Of a stretch of 64,000 nt of DNA, positions 33,628 to 44,787 are shown piece by piece. Under the pieces are notes generated by a model, which was not told the DNA's origin, did not search any database, and was given only the letters and a program-made list of their open reading frames with translations. The stretch is from Pterois miles (taxonomy: Eukaryota; Chordata; Actinopteri; Perciformes; Scorpaenidae): contig CAMQGK010000565.1 in the NCBI GenBank assembly GCA_947000775.1, forward strand, positions 11,016,001-11,080,000, given 5' to 3'. Every line of letters starts with the position of its first letter. Position 1 is the first letter of the stretch. The translations under genes were made by a program, and so were the position numbers.

Positions 33628-36399
33628 GGTTTACACACTGGCTCTGCTCCAAATGATCTACACTGCTTTTACAACAACTGGCTCTAGAAAGGGCCATAAT
33701 AGTCCTCCAATGCACTTGGCACACGGGAGAGGCTGCAGGTGGTTGCAGTCTTAACCTCACTGCTAGATACCGCCAGATCATACACACTGCTCCTTTAAGG
33801 AGTAAAAGGAAGCTCAGTTAGAGAACGAACAATGGAAGAAGAAGAGCAGATCATTAAGGGATAACTAGAGACATGAGCAAAAAAACAACTGTGGGTTCCC
33901 TAAAACAAAACATGGCCTTCATCTTGATGCAGTTGCAGGAGAAGTTTTACTGTTTTGTGAGCACATTTAAGCCGCTGGCCTTCATGACACTCCCAAGTTA
34001 AAACTCTAAAGAAAAGGACAAACAGACGAGTGCGAGTTTGCTCAAGAAGCTCCAGGAGACATCGCTTCCTGTCACCCTCTTGCCTGTTCACTGCAGCCGG
34101 CAGTTCACATAACCGAGATTGAAATGGACCAGCGTTCAAACGACCCACAAATCAAGTCCAAACAAGTGGAAATCATTGGAGGCCTTTGACCTGAAATCCA
34201 CTTTTATCACACAGACGGTGACTTCTGTTCTCAGTATGAGCAGACGGGCCTGTTGAGCGTCCAGACTCACTCCTGAAGTTGTTTTTGGGGATGTTTACAC
34301 CTGTCAGTTGTGTTTTTGGAGAAGCAGGTGGTCAGTTTGACAACGAGGACGATCCTGAGAGGAGACGTCCAAACTGTCCGTTTGTCTTAACCTCCCAAGT
34401 TTTCAGTGGTGCCCTCAAACGCAGCAGAACAGCTGCGGATGCGTTCGTGTGCTTCTCTCAAACTTTCCCCCCCGAGTTGAGTTTGTTGCCGCTCTGCGCT
34501 GTGAGAAGCCTCGGCGCTCAGCCAGACGGAGACTGATAGGCTTGTCTGTCTATATCTTCATCTCTGCTCGCCCTGACATCATCCTTGTCGCCGCCGCCAC
34601 GCTCCGACAGGCAGATCAAGTCACATCTCTCAGCCCGGTGCACCTGAAACTGAAACACTCCTCCTCCTCCTCCTCTTCGTCTGCATCAATAACCTGCCAT
34701 CAGCAGCCGCCACCACCTCTCAGAGCAGGATGTCACATAGATGTGACTGTTGCTGTGACGATACCAGTGGAGCCCAGACAAGATGGATATGGAGACATTG
34801 AGCGCAGAAGGCTACCCCCACCTTCCCACCTCATCACACACCCACCCCTCTACAGTCACTTAAACATCCTCACTCAGGTTGTAAATATGATACCAAGACG
34901 TAAACGTATACAAACCACATACAGTCAGAAATAGCATTTAAAGATTTAAGCAGCATCACTTTAGCTTCATAAGATGGTCACATAAAAACGGTTCATAACT
35001 GATGCAGCAGAACCAGAGATATTATCTTTTCTATTGAACACGTTCTTCTTCTAAAACATGGCGCCTACATTACCCATAATACAGCTTGAGGAGTAAAGTC
35101 AGATTTAGAGGTGTTTTATGCTAGTAGTGGATAAGGTAGCCACCATGGGCGTATAATAAGACCTGAATACGGTGCTGCCACTTCCAAAAGAGACGTCTGT
35201 AAAACTGTTGACAGGACACCTTGAACGGCAAACAAGGTTAATTATGACTCTTTCTGTAATGAATTTTTAATCCATGAAGGGTTGATATTTGAAAAACTTT
35301 CCTCAAGCACAGAAAAGCGATTAAGAAATCTGTGACATTACAATGTGAAGTCACTGTCGGGGCCAGCAGGAGCAACACTACTGCGCATTAACGCAACTTC
35401 CACTTTGTTTAGATTATAGCAGCTTAGGTCAGTTAGTGAAGATACTGGTGTCAGATAACTAGAAACCCTCATGAATCCACTGACACCAACTGCGTCATAC
35501 TAGTCATGAAGGAGGAGAAATAATGCTCCAAACTAAAAAAAAAAAAAATGAATAATCATTTTCCAGTCTGGATCAGCAGACCAAACCCTTGTTAAATGAT
35601 TGTGACAGTTTGTCTTCTGATCCAGTCGCTAAACGTGAACTGTATCTCCTGTAATCTTAACTCAAGCTGCACATATTACTCCAATGAATAACAAAGACCA
35701 AGAGCTGTGGTTGCAAGCGCTGTAAAAAGGCATTTTTACCTATTTTGTTTGTTTGTTTGTTTGTTTACGGCTTGAAGTGTGACTGTTGACATCATGTAAC
35801 AGGAGAAATCATTTAAAGGACCTTGTCTCAGCTGAAGTCCGCTTCACTCTGATGAAGCGCTCTCATTGCCGAGTTTACAGTCTTTGTATCTCCATCCGGC
35901 ATCTCTTTTGAATTTGCTGTTTGGTTTTGAGTAAAATGTTTTGAAACAGCCCCCCGACAGGAAGGCAGATATGTTTATGTGTCTTTGCAGAACTGTAATA
36001 CCCTTTTCAAGATTTCCCCTACTGTTGCCATTGGTGATAGTGTGCAGTTCTCAGTGGTAGACACTGAATGTGTCTGCCTTTGATTTTCAGTAGAGTATTT
36101 GGGTCTGCCGTTCCCACGTTGGATTCAAATCGCCTTCAAACACTGATGAGAAACAGTGTGATAAATACAAAGTGAAGAAGCGTGCAGCCATCTGTGCCAG
36201 AAGCAGTGATACCCATCCATGTTTCCTGTCTCTCACACACACCCCCTCCCCCTTTAACACCCCCCCGCGCTGCAGATAATAGCTGAAAGTTGGACTTGAC
36301 ACGGATCAACATCACTTCTCCGCTGTCTGTCCTCCAATCAATACTCCCCCTCCTTCCCCCTCCTCTTATTATCAGCACTAATCTATATCTCTTTGTCTC

Positions 36400-37010
36400 G
36401 TTTTCTTTAGAGTCGCCTCCTTCACTCGCCGTCTTTTCTCCAAATTACATTAAGGACAATCCCGTGTTTTGGAGGTAACGAATGTAAAATGACCTACATC
36501 GGAATTAGACAGAGGGAAAGCAGGCCACAGGAGCCAAAGGGCAGTGACGGAGAAGTGGGAGAGTCAGAAGAAAAGACGACGGGAAGAAAAGGAGAGAGGA
36601 GCGTCGATTGGAAGTTGATTGTGGAGATTTCACTTTTGCTGTCTTTTTTTTTTTTTCTCTTTCGGACAAAAGCGACAAAGAAAGGAGAAAGAGGAGGGGG
36701 GGGGGGCGGGACGAAACACAAATGTCTGAAAGTCCTTGCGGGCTTCTCTGCGTCCACACAAAAACAAAATGGCAGCGTTAATAAAAAGCGATCACTAATG
36801 TTCGTCTCGGGCGCGAGGCCGCGGGCGTCGCAGGCGTGGAAACAGCGCCGGCATTCTTCAGCGAGCCGTGGTCTTTTGTTGGGCCATGTGTCACGCTCAG
36901 AAACTTCCCATCCTGAAATGTACTCCCCGATAAAGGCAGAATAGACAGTGTTAGGCTTTTCATTTGGTGGGGCCATTAACAGGAAGGCCTGAAAGGACTG
37001 GAAATGAACC
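36400..37010. other. Non-repetitive block with CpG-rich core, candidate regulatory element
   Basis: 36790-36870 is CpG-rich (CTCGGGCGCGAGGCCGCGGG). Flanks carry GCAGCGTTAATAAAAAGCG and GGGGCCATTAACAGGAAGG. A G-run (GGAGGGGGGGGGGCGGG) sits at 36694-36710. Long frames on both strands here (about 150 codons) are low-complexity and have no family resemblance. Confidence 0.25.
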
Positions 37011-37430
37011 CAGGTTTGCTCAGGCCGGGACGCCCTGCGCCTCTTCTGCTTCTTTTATTTTTCCTTTCTTATCTTGATTCTTCCGTCGCTGACCCCAAAG
37101 CCTCATTATCGTCTGCTGCTCCGGGCGCCGCTGCAAGAACTAACTCTTAGTATCTTTACTACTGTGTCAAAATACTTCATTAGTAGTCGTTCAGTTTTTA
37201 TCAAAGTCTATTTTTCATATTGTGAACAAATCCCATAAAAAGACCCAAACTACTAACTACCAGCCTGATACAGCTTCTTCCTCAGTGCTATAGAGCTCCA
37301 TGAAACACCTCACTGTTGTACTGGCTGACATGTTCCTTCATCACCATGAACACTCACGCTAGTTAAGAAACTACTGACTTTTTAAAAAAATTGAAACTTT
37401 TGAACACGTACATCTTCAGTAGGAACCAGA

Positions 37431-37915
37431 CTGTATATAAGCAGTGGATGTAGTCACCGTGACGTCACCCATTGGTTTGTGGACTACAGTTTTGAAGCCC
37501 CGAGCTCGGCATTTTGGCCGTTGCCCTCTTGGTTTTTGGCCGTCACCATATAGGTTTTTTGTTTTTGGCTAAAACAATATTGTTTTTTGGCCATCACTAT
37601 CTTGGTTTTTGGCCTTCGCCATCTAGGTGACAAAAGATGGTGGATCTAAGTGCAACTGAACACTGAATAAACCAAAAGAAACGTTAAAGTTAACTTTCAA
37701 GAAATGAAAACACAGCTGCTTTATGGTCTATTTGACTCTAAATAGGACCATAATGTACTAAATGAACATCATGCTGTATTGAAGAAGACATGAAACTAGT
37801 GATTGAGACCATAAACTCATGTTTACCATGTTTACTGAGGTAATAAACCAAGTGAGATGTAGACTCATTTTCTCATAGACTTCTATACAATCAGACTTTA
37901 CTTTATGGCCCCAGT
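37431..37915 (-). repeat. Interspersed teleost repeat with a CRE-like motif, copy 2 (inverted)
   Basis: Reverse-complement match to 3336-3760, including CATAGACTTCTATACAATCA at the far end and GTCACCGTGACGTCACCCA at the near end. It additionally carries an internal tandem of TTTTTGGCC(A/G)TC(A/G)CCAT units at 37540-37630. Confidence 0.75.
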
Positions 37916-38814
37916 ATAATCCACTCAGAGGGGATACGTTGATATGATAATGATAATGATAAGCCATGATAAACATTAACAACAGTCTGATCCAGTTTAA
38001 AGACCACTGTGATCAGTTGGTTTAATTCTGTCGACTATCAGTCTTGATGTGGTCTGTCATTAGACCAGCAGCTCACTGGCTGATTCATATTTTAAGTAAT
38101 TTGTCAAGTAAACCAGTTACTTTGGTTTCAGCTTTAAACTTGTGAGGAAGTGAAATGTCCGTCGCCTGATCTCCTGCTGCAGCCGATCAGCGACATGTTG
38201 TCGTCTGTCTCTTCCTGGCTGGTTGTTCGACGCTGTGAGTCACTTCCAGTGTTTTTCCTCACATGTCGTCCATATTGGCGAGTGTTTTGTGTCAGCTGAG
38301 AGTAGTGACAGCTTCACAGAGGATCTGTAGCCAACCGAGGTGGGAACCATTAACCACAGCACTGAGAGCTGACACTGCCAATGTAGTGTGTGTGTTTACA
38401 CTTGAGTTCACTGCTGAGCTGAACACATTTATATATCACCTCTTTAGCTGTCGGCGTCATGCAAAGAAATCTGTGCAGTCATTCATCTTCACACGTCCAT
38501 TTTACACTATGACACTGAGCTGGATGAGTCCGTTTTTACTGTTTTCTTTTGTTCTATCTTTGTTGCGCCCTTTCTTTCTAAAGCCTCTTCACACTGGACA
38601 AAATACCCACTAACATCCACTAACATCTGGCTTTTGTGTTCAGTGGGAAAGGTTAAATTCATTCCCGGGCCAAATGACTCTGCAGTAGTCACAGGTGTTT
38701 ATCGGCTCTAGCAGGGCTGGAGACGTGACACCTTGGTGGGCAGATGCTAATTTTTGTTCTTTGTCTAGCCGTTCGTCTCCGTCCAAGCGGCGCTCAAATG
38801 TTCCACATTCCTGA

Positions 38815-39582
38815 AGTCTGAAAGAGAGACTGAGTAGGTAGCAGATAAAAATAACCACGGCACATTTTCACTGTTTACGAACCCTGTTTTCTGCTGCTTT
38901 TGTGTTGTTGAACATGACATACCAGGAAAAAAAAAAAAAACAGAAAGACATGCTCTTCTACTGGCAATGGGAAATCACCTATTTTTAGCGGGTTTTCCTG
39001 CGTTAAAAACCTGCATATGCACGCTGATTTTGGTGGGGAAAAAGTGGTCAAATAGAAGGGCAATTCTCTTAATAAAGGCACTAGAACAAGTGTCAATAGT
39101 TCCTAAACATCCATTATACCTGTCACAGCTTTAAAGGACCAGTGTGTAGCATTTCAGGGCATCTATTGGCAGTAGGGCTGTCAATCGCGATTAATCGTAT
39201 GATTCTCCATAATTACAGCTGTCAGTGTGTCAGTGTGCTGACTTGATCCAGACTGACTGGGACTATCATAAAGTGGGCATGTCTGTAAAGGGGAGACTGG
39301 TGGGGACCCAGAGAACCCATTTACATTCACACATCTGGAGGTCAGAGGTCAAGGGACCCCGTTGAAAATGGCCTTGACAGTTTTTCCTCGCCAAAATGTA
39401 GCGCAAGTTTGGAGCGTTATTTAACTTCCTTTACAACAAGCTAGTCTGGCCTGCTTGGTACCGATGGATTCATCCGGTTTTCTGGTTTCATATGATACCA
39501 GTGTCTTCACTCTAGCTGTGAACCCACTACAACCTCAGAAAGCTCGATTGCATTAATGTGATCACAAAATTGGTGGGACTGA
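38815..39582 (+). repeat. Left arm of a large imperfect inverted repeat
   Basis: Its reverse complement aligns with 42264-42990. Shared landmarks in order are GAGAGACTGAG, ACATTTTCACTGTTTACGAACCC, CATACCAG with a poly-A, GAAAGACATGCTCTTCTACTGG, ACCAGTGTGTAGCATTT, CATCTATTGGCAGTA, and then an element beginning GGGCTGTCAATC. The nested element sits at the same point in both arms. The exon at 40100 lies between the arms. Confidence 0.75.
39175..39582 (+). mobile_element. Non-autonomous hAT-like element (family GTC), copy a
   Basis: Starts GGGCTGTCAATCGCGATTAA and contains GACTGGGACTATCATAAAGT, GGGGAGACTGGTGGGGACCC, CATCTGGAGGTCAGAGGTCA and TTTCATATGATACCAGTGTC. It has an internal deletion near 39215. 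The family has at least six other copies at 42264, 46755, 57660, 59607, 59993 and 62378-63287. Confidence 0.7.
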
Positions 39583-40099
39583 GGAGGACTGTTTTAGAAA
39601 CAGAGGGTGTGTAGGAGGGTTTTTTTTTGGTCAGTATCCTAAATATCATGTCACATTTTGCATTAAGTTAATAGAACTTGACCAAGCAAGTGGTTTTATA
39701 TGAGATTTCTTCTTTCTCCTTACTTAATTGGACAGAAGTCAAAGTAATTGCATAAAATCCTGTTGATTAAACTGTGGGGACAGTCCTGATGGGGGTGTTT
39801 TAAAATCCACCTGAATCTTATTTTGTTTATAGTGAGACAGAGAGTTGCAGGACAGCTTCACCTTTATTCAAGTCAGTCTTGAAACAGCACAAACTGGTCG
39901 CTACTGTCTATACTGGCCCAGCAGGATGCAACAACACGTTAGACCGTCACATGAACATTGTTGTAAGAAGGATGTGAAATAATGTGAACGTGTACTTTGA
40001 GGTCAAGGTGTTAAACGAGTGTGTAGCTCTTGTATTAACCATCCATGATAAGCATTCAGTGTTGTAAATAGCCTTTTTGTTCCTGTGCTTCCCGTCCAG

Positions 40100-40236
40100 G
40101 TCTGGATCCGTCTCAGCGGCAGGGGGTGGAGGGGCTGATCGCTGCAGCTCCGTGTCGCTTCGACCACGCCGCCCTCTTCGCCGTCTTACAGAAACACACT
40201 CTGCAGCACCGCATGAACGACTCCTTCTCCTGCCTG
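40100..40236 (+). CDS. cadps2: cadps2 exon (window exon 9): post-PH segment
   Basis: 137 nt. The first two bases (GT) complete Ser, followed by 45 codons ending phase 0, acceptor CCCGTCCAG and donor CTG|GTACGT. It encodes LDPSQRQGVEGLIAAAPC then RFDHAALFAVLQKHTLQHRM and NDSFSCL. RFDHAxLF and HRMNDSFSCL match the family (DHA.LF, HRLNDSYSCL). The first 15 residues are clearly diverged from the usual DRxQKHGMDEFI segment, though QR-QGVEGLI is alignable. The frame closes only with 28817 upstream and 55935 downstream, which supports the boundaries. Confidence 0.9.
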
Positions 40237-40820
40237 GTACGTTAACGCAGACTCACACTGTCCGATTCATCCTGATCCCATTCACAGATCTGCAGTCAGT
40301 CACGCTGGAGGTGGTGCTCTGCTCTCTGCTCACCACTCACGCTAACTTTTCTGCTCCTCTGTTGTCTTTTTAGAGGAATATGAAATGTAAGCTGCACCAC
40401 ATTTTCTACATATTTCTTCTGACATTTTTATTCAAACATTCAATCGTGATCAGAGTGTAAGGAAGCAGAGATATGCAGTCGAAGAAGAGGAGGGTGAGAA
40501 GGTCACATACTGCTTGCATGGTGCTTTTCACGTGAAGGGACATCATGTTGAAGCTGAGAAAACTCCTGGCCAGGAGAAAAACTGATAAAGCTGAAATGTT
40601 CTCTGTATAATATTCAGATTAATATAACTTCACACAGCTATTGTCTATGTAAAGACATAGAGGAGTAACACCTTCCTGAGCAGAGGATGAAGTCTCTCTC
40701 CTTCTATGTGTGTTGTAATCGGAGCTTCTCCATGCGTTGTAGACATAGCCGGGCCGGCTGTGCATGCTTTTAGTGCATGTGACCTCACCGCCGCTCTGAC
40801 TTTGCTCTGACACACTTTAT

Positions 40821-40873
40821 TTACCGTATTTTTCGCCCTATAAGGCGCACCGGATTATAAGGCGCATTAAGGG
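40821..40873. mobile_element. DNA transposon terminus (ATAAGGCGCA type)
   Basis: TTACCGTATTTTTCGCCCTA is followed by two spaced ATAAGGCGCA motifs. I recognise this as the end of a widespread vertebrate DNA transposon, but I cannot name its superfamily with certainty. The matching opposite end was not found. Confidence 0.5.
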
Positions 40874-40920
40874 AAACAATAAGTCAAACTTTATTCAGTT
40901 CATTTAATAACTCAATGACT

Positions 40921-41280
40921 TCAATAACTGAAATACAAAACAATACACTCACTTTTCAGTTCAGTGCTCGTCCACAAATCCATCAGATCCTTCACCATCA
41001 GTGTCTGAGTTAAACATATGGTATATGGGTGGGTAAGCCGAGTCTTGTACTGTGGACATCCAGGAGCGTCTGATTGGTCGACCTCTCTAGCTGGAGTACG
41101 AAGGTGCGACAGTTCTGATAGATAAGGTGGTGTCGGCCCATTTAAAACCTTAAACGCAAGCACTAAAATCTTAAAATCGATCCTGAAACAAACAGGAAGC
41201 CAGTGGAAGGAGGCCAAAACTGGTGATATGAATATTGGTCCGGTTTTATTAACCATAGAAATTATAGGCTTTCTGAACAA
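40921..41280 (-). pseudogene. LINE (L2-like) ORF2 C-terminal fragment
   Basis: The minus-strand frame contains PVLASFHWLPVCFRIDFKIL then VLAFKVLNGPTPPYLSELSH. This is the W-L-P-V-x-x-R-I-x-F-K-I-L ... N-G-x-x-P-x-Y-L pattern found after the reverse transcriptase domain in fish L2 and related LINEs. The fragment (residue 20 onward, about 41223 down to 41025) lacks RT and endonuclease domains and is dead. It is bounded by transposon debris on both sides. Confidence 0.7.
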
Positions 41281-42263
41281 GTTGATTGATTAAAAAGAAA
41301 AAAAAAAGACATGAATACAAAGTGGTGTCCAATTTAGCTGTGATCATCTCACACTTGGGTATTTCCCCAAGTAAATATGGGAGTTTCTCTGTGTTTTCAT
41401 GTTCAGGGTGTGTTTTTATTATATTGGGAAAATGGTTATTTCTCAGGTTATTTGGAAATATAGGTGTGACTCTCCCTCTTGTCTGTTGAGTCTCAGCTCT
41501 GTCGACGCCGGCCTTTCTAGTCCAGGCTCTTCTTAATTTAGGATATTTCACTGTGGTCGGATAATTAGCTAATGTGAAGTCTCTCTCCCCCTCCTCCCTC
41601 TGCGAGTTCAGCCTGGGGGGCTCTGCCACACTGACTGAGGGGATAAACGCTCTAATCAATACTTTCCGAATAGGCACATGACCCTCATAGACAACTGCTG
41701 GGCCGACTCAGTGGAGGGGAGGGAGGAGGGGTGGACGCCGAAGTAAGTGTGTGTTGGGAGGGTGAAATGAAGGTTTTGTGTTGTGTCCAGCAACTAAGCA
41801 AGAACCCCGAAGTGTGTAAATATGATGATCACATTTACTTTTATATTTGGCCTATAATGCCTGAAGCTTTCTATTCAAACAGTGCATGTCTGCTCACATC
41901 ACTAACCCCTGTTCATGTCTATTTTTAAGATAACTTTGAGATCCTAAAAATTAGATCCTGTAGTCCTGTAACAAGAAAAAAAAAAAACATGACAGTGCTG
42001 TCACTAGTAGAGCTCGAAAATATATCAATATTGTGATATGATAAGAGGTATCGTCACAGGTTTTGGATATAATAATATGGCACAAATGTTGTACCAGACT
42101 GTTCTAGCTGTTCTTTACCCACTTAGACATTATATCCACATTATTGATGATTTATTTATCAAAAAACTCTTTGTGTAACTAGTTTTTTAAAAACACCAGT
42201 GGTCAACCTTGCAATATCATCGCAATATTGATATTGAGGTTTTTCATGAAACACATCATGATT

Positions 42264-42990
42264 AGCTGTCAAAGTTGACGCAATAATAACATGTTATTGC
42301 AAATTCATTAAAATGGCACTAATTTCTTTAGCATTAAAGCTGTTTGGTGTTTTGGAAGTTGTAACAGGCTCAGTTTGAAAGCTAGAGAGAAGATACTGGC
42401 ATCATGTGAAACTATAAAACCTGATAAATCCATCGGACCAACCAGGTCTTACTAGCTTGTCACGAAGGAGGATAAATAACGCTCCAAACTTACACTAAGT
42501 TTTGGCAAAAAAAAACTGTCATGGCCACTTTCAAAGGGGGGTTTGACCTCTGACCTCAAGATATGAGAATGAAAATGGCTACTATGGAAATGAATATGGC
42601 TTCTATGGGTACCCACCAGTCTCCCCTGTGTGGTTAATTAGCAACGACTATGGACAATCATGCAATTAATTGTGATTGACAGTCCTACTGCCAATAGATG
42701 CCCAGAAATACTACACACTGGTGTACTGGAGTTTTTGAACTATATGCCCTATATTTGAGACTTAGACCCTTTGTAGCATGCACATGCAGGTTTTTAAATG
42801 CGTGAAAGCCCACTAAAAATAGCTGATAGCCTCATTTCCCATTACCAGTAGAAGAGCTTGTCTTTCTGCTTCTTTTTTTTTCTGGTATGTCACATTCAGC
42901 GTCACATACGTGCCGGAAAACAGGGTTAGTAAACACTGAAAATGTTAAGGTGGTTATTTCTATCCGTTATCTTCTCAGTCTCTCTTTCAC
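42264..42990 (-). repeat. Right arm of the large inverted repeat, with nested element (copy b)
   Basis: Reverse-complement counterpart of 38815-39582. The nested GTC-family element occupies about 42264-42686, with the AGTCCTACTGCCAATAGATG junction as in the left arm. Divergence between arms is substantial, with many indels, so the duplication is old. Confidence 0.75.
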
Positions 42991-44410
42991 TCCCATGTTG
43001 AGAATTAAATACTTGACAAATCTCCCTTTGAGGTACAGTTTGAACAGATTAAAAATAATGCAATTATTTTGCAATTAATCATGATTAACTATGGACAACT
43101 GTGATGAACTGTGATTAAATGTTTTAATCGATTGACAGCCCTGTTATTTATCAAGTGTGTAAATGTTTTATAAAAGCACCAGTAGTCAACCCCACAATAT
43201 CATCACAATATCGATATGAAGACATTTGGTAAAAGATATTGTGATATTTGATCTTCTCCATGTCGCCAGCCCTTGTGTGTTTCCATCCACCTGTTTTTAT
43301 GAACACTTTCAATTTACACATAAAAAAGCCTTTGAGTGAACGGCAGGTTTTTACACGTGGCTGAGGTGCAAAAGTTGGTGTATCAATACAAGCAAGATGC
43401 ATGATGTGATACACGAAGCATGTGACCTCACAGATCTGATGCAACCTTCCTTAACATGAAACAAACAAAAATGTCATTTACACCAGTTTTCTACATTGTT
43501 TTTCACCGTTTGAGGTTTGACTGGCGTCATCTTGTTGCAGCCTCTTCGAACAACTGGCACCACTTACTGCTTATCTTATCTTATCTGCTTATCTCTTAAC
43601 AGCAGTGGATGGAAACAAGCATTGATTTGCATTTTCTGCTGCAGATTTTCTTGAAATACTGTTGAAGTTTGCGATGCGTTTTGATGGAAACATGGCTACT
43701 GTTTTAGGGCTTTCACTAGCCACATACCTTAAGCATTAAGTTATTGTGCTTGTGTATTCAGTAACAGTTACGTGAAACAGCCTCATCATGTGAGCTCTAT
43801 GAGAAACACAGCTTGTAGACCATCCCCAGACGCTACACCTCAGCCTCATCTCGAGGAGTCAGCTCATCATGACATGTGTTGCGTTGTGTTCCCGTCCTTT
43901 CTTAAAAGCAGCAGAACGGGGAGATGTTCACCAGAGTGACATCTGTGCCTCTTTCATTTCTCTACCTGCCTCCGCAGGACTCGTTCCAGCTCTGCAATTA
44001 GACCGATCCATTCACGCCGCCCCTCCAGCTCTTCTGCCCTCAGCCTTTTGTGAAAACTCGAGGGCTTTGTATTCCAGCCTGAGCCCCTTTTCACCAAGTG
44101 CTCTGAGAAAAGGCCAGTGCCTCGGTGTGGGGGACATCTGTTGAGAAGTGGCTTGGATTCATGTCATAGACGGGGTCATATTTTATTCACAAAGAGTTGA
44201 ACCCAACAACAACAACAGTAATTAGGCAGAAATTTGGTTTGTAGCTGGGGCCCAGAGTCCTGCTGACGGGATCAGTGTAGTTCCCACTGATGATTGAAGG
44301 GTTAAATTCCCCCGTGAAGCCATTGAGGTCCATCTGAAATGGTTTTCTGACACAACTTCATCCATGTAGGTGGTAACACTAGTGAAAGGACATTACTGAA
44401 TTAGCTTAAT

Positions 44411-44787
44411 CCACGTGTCAAACTCAAGGCCCGCGAGCCAAATTAGGCCCGGCACCTCGTTTTATGTGGCCCGCGAGGGCTAGCAAAGAATATATTATGC
44501 TTGTCATACAATTCTATGTGGCTTTACAGAAGTATGGTGTCCTTAAACTACATGTCCCACAATGCATCTTGATTTTGTTACATGCACACTGAAGCATCTC
44601 AGCATCACCGGTTTCCAGCAGCGGCGCTCTAGTCGAGTGACGGGGTCGTAAAAATAATATGAATAGAACCAAAATGTCCAAGAAGAGAAAAGTTGGTGCA
44701 GCAGGAAGGAAATTCAATGAGAGACAGTTAGTGGTTAATGGAGGCGAGCCAGTAGGAAGAAAAAGCTTCCTGCTTCCTTTCCCCTGA
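44411..44787 (+). mobile_element. hAT-Charlie-like element, 5' end with start of transposase-like ORF
   Basis: Starts TGTCAAACTCAAGGCCCGCG with repeated GGCCCGCGAG motifs, the standard start of Charlie-type elements. ATG at 44674 opens MSKKRKVGAAGRKFNERQ, resembling the MSKKRKxD-x-E-x-R-x-F start of hAT proteins related to GTF2IRD2/ZBED families (recalled). It stops at 44787 after 37 codons. No BED finger or catalytic region follows. Confidence 0.6.

Larger units (their letters stand above)
28818..40099 (+). other. cadps2: cadps2 intron between exons at 28617 and 40100 (about 11.3 kb)
   Basis: Non-coding. It contains a 13-bp minisatellite with an inserted SINE (28851-30685), (TG)n at 31297-31351, candidate regulatory blocks at 31085-31470 and 36400-37010, a Harbinger-like remnant at 31928-32453, hAT-like pieces at 33168-33627, an inverted copy of the CRE-bearing repeat at 37431-37915, and the left arm of a large inverted repeat at 38815-39582. 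The 34100-36400 span has no clear repeat or exon. Confidence 0.7.

Noticed and set aside
34449..34934. 161-codon plus-strand frame
   Set aside because: Ser-rich low-complexity run, no family features, no splice context.
36494..36976. Long frames of 150-160 codons on both strands
   Set aside because: Low-complexity (poly Lys/Glu, poly Pro), no family resemblance, overlapping in several frames, no splice support; GC-rich sequence explains their length.
41249..41677. 142-codon minus-strand frame
   Set aside because: Adjacent to an L2 fragment and likely transposon-derived filler; I could not recognise any domain, so it is left uncalled.
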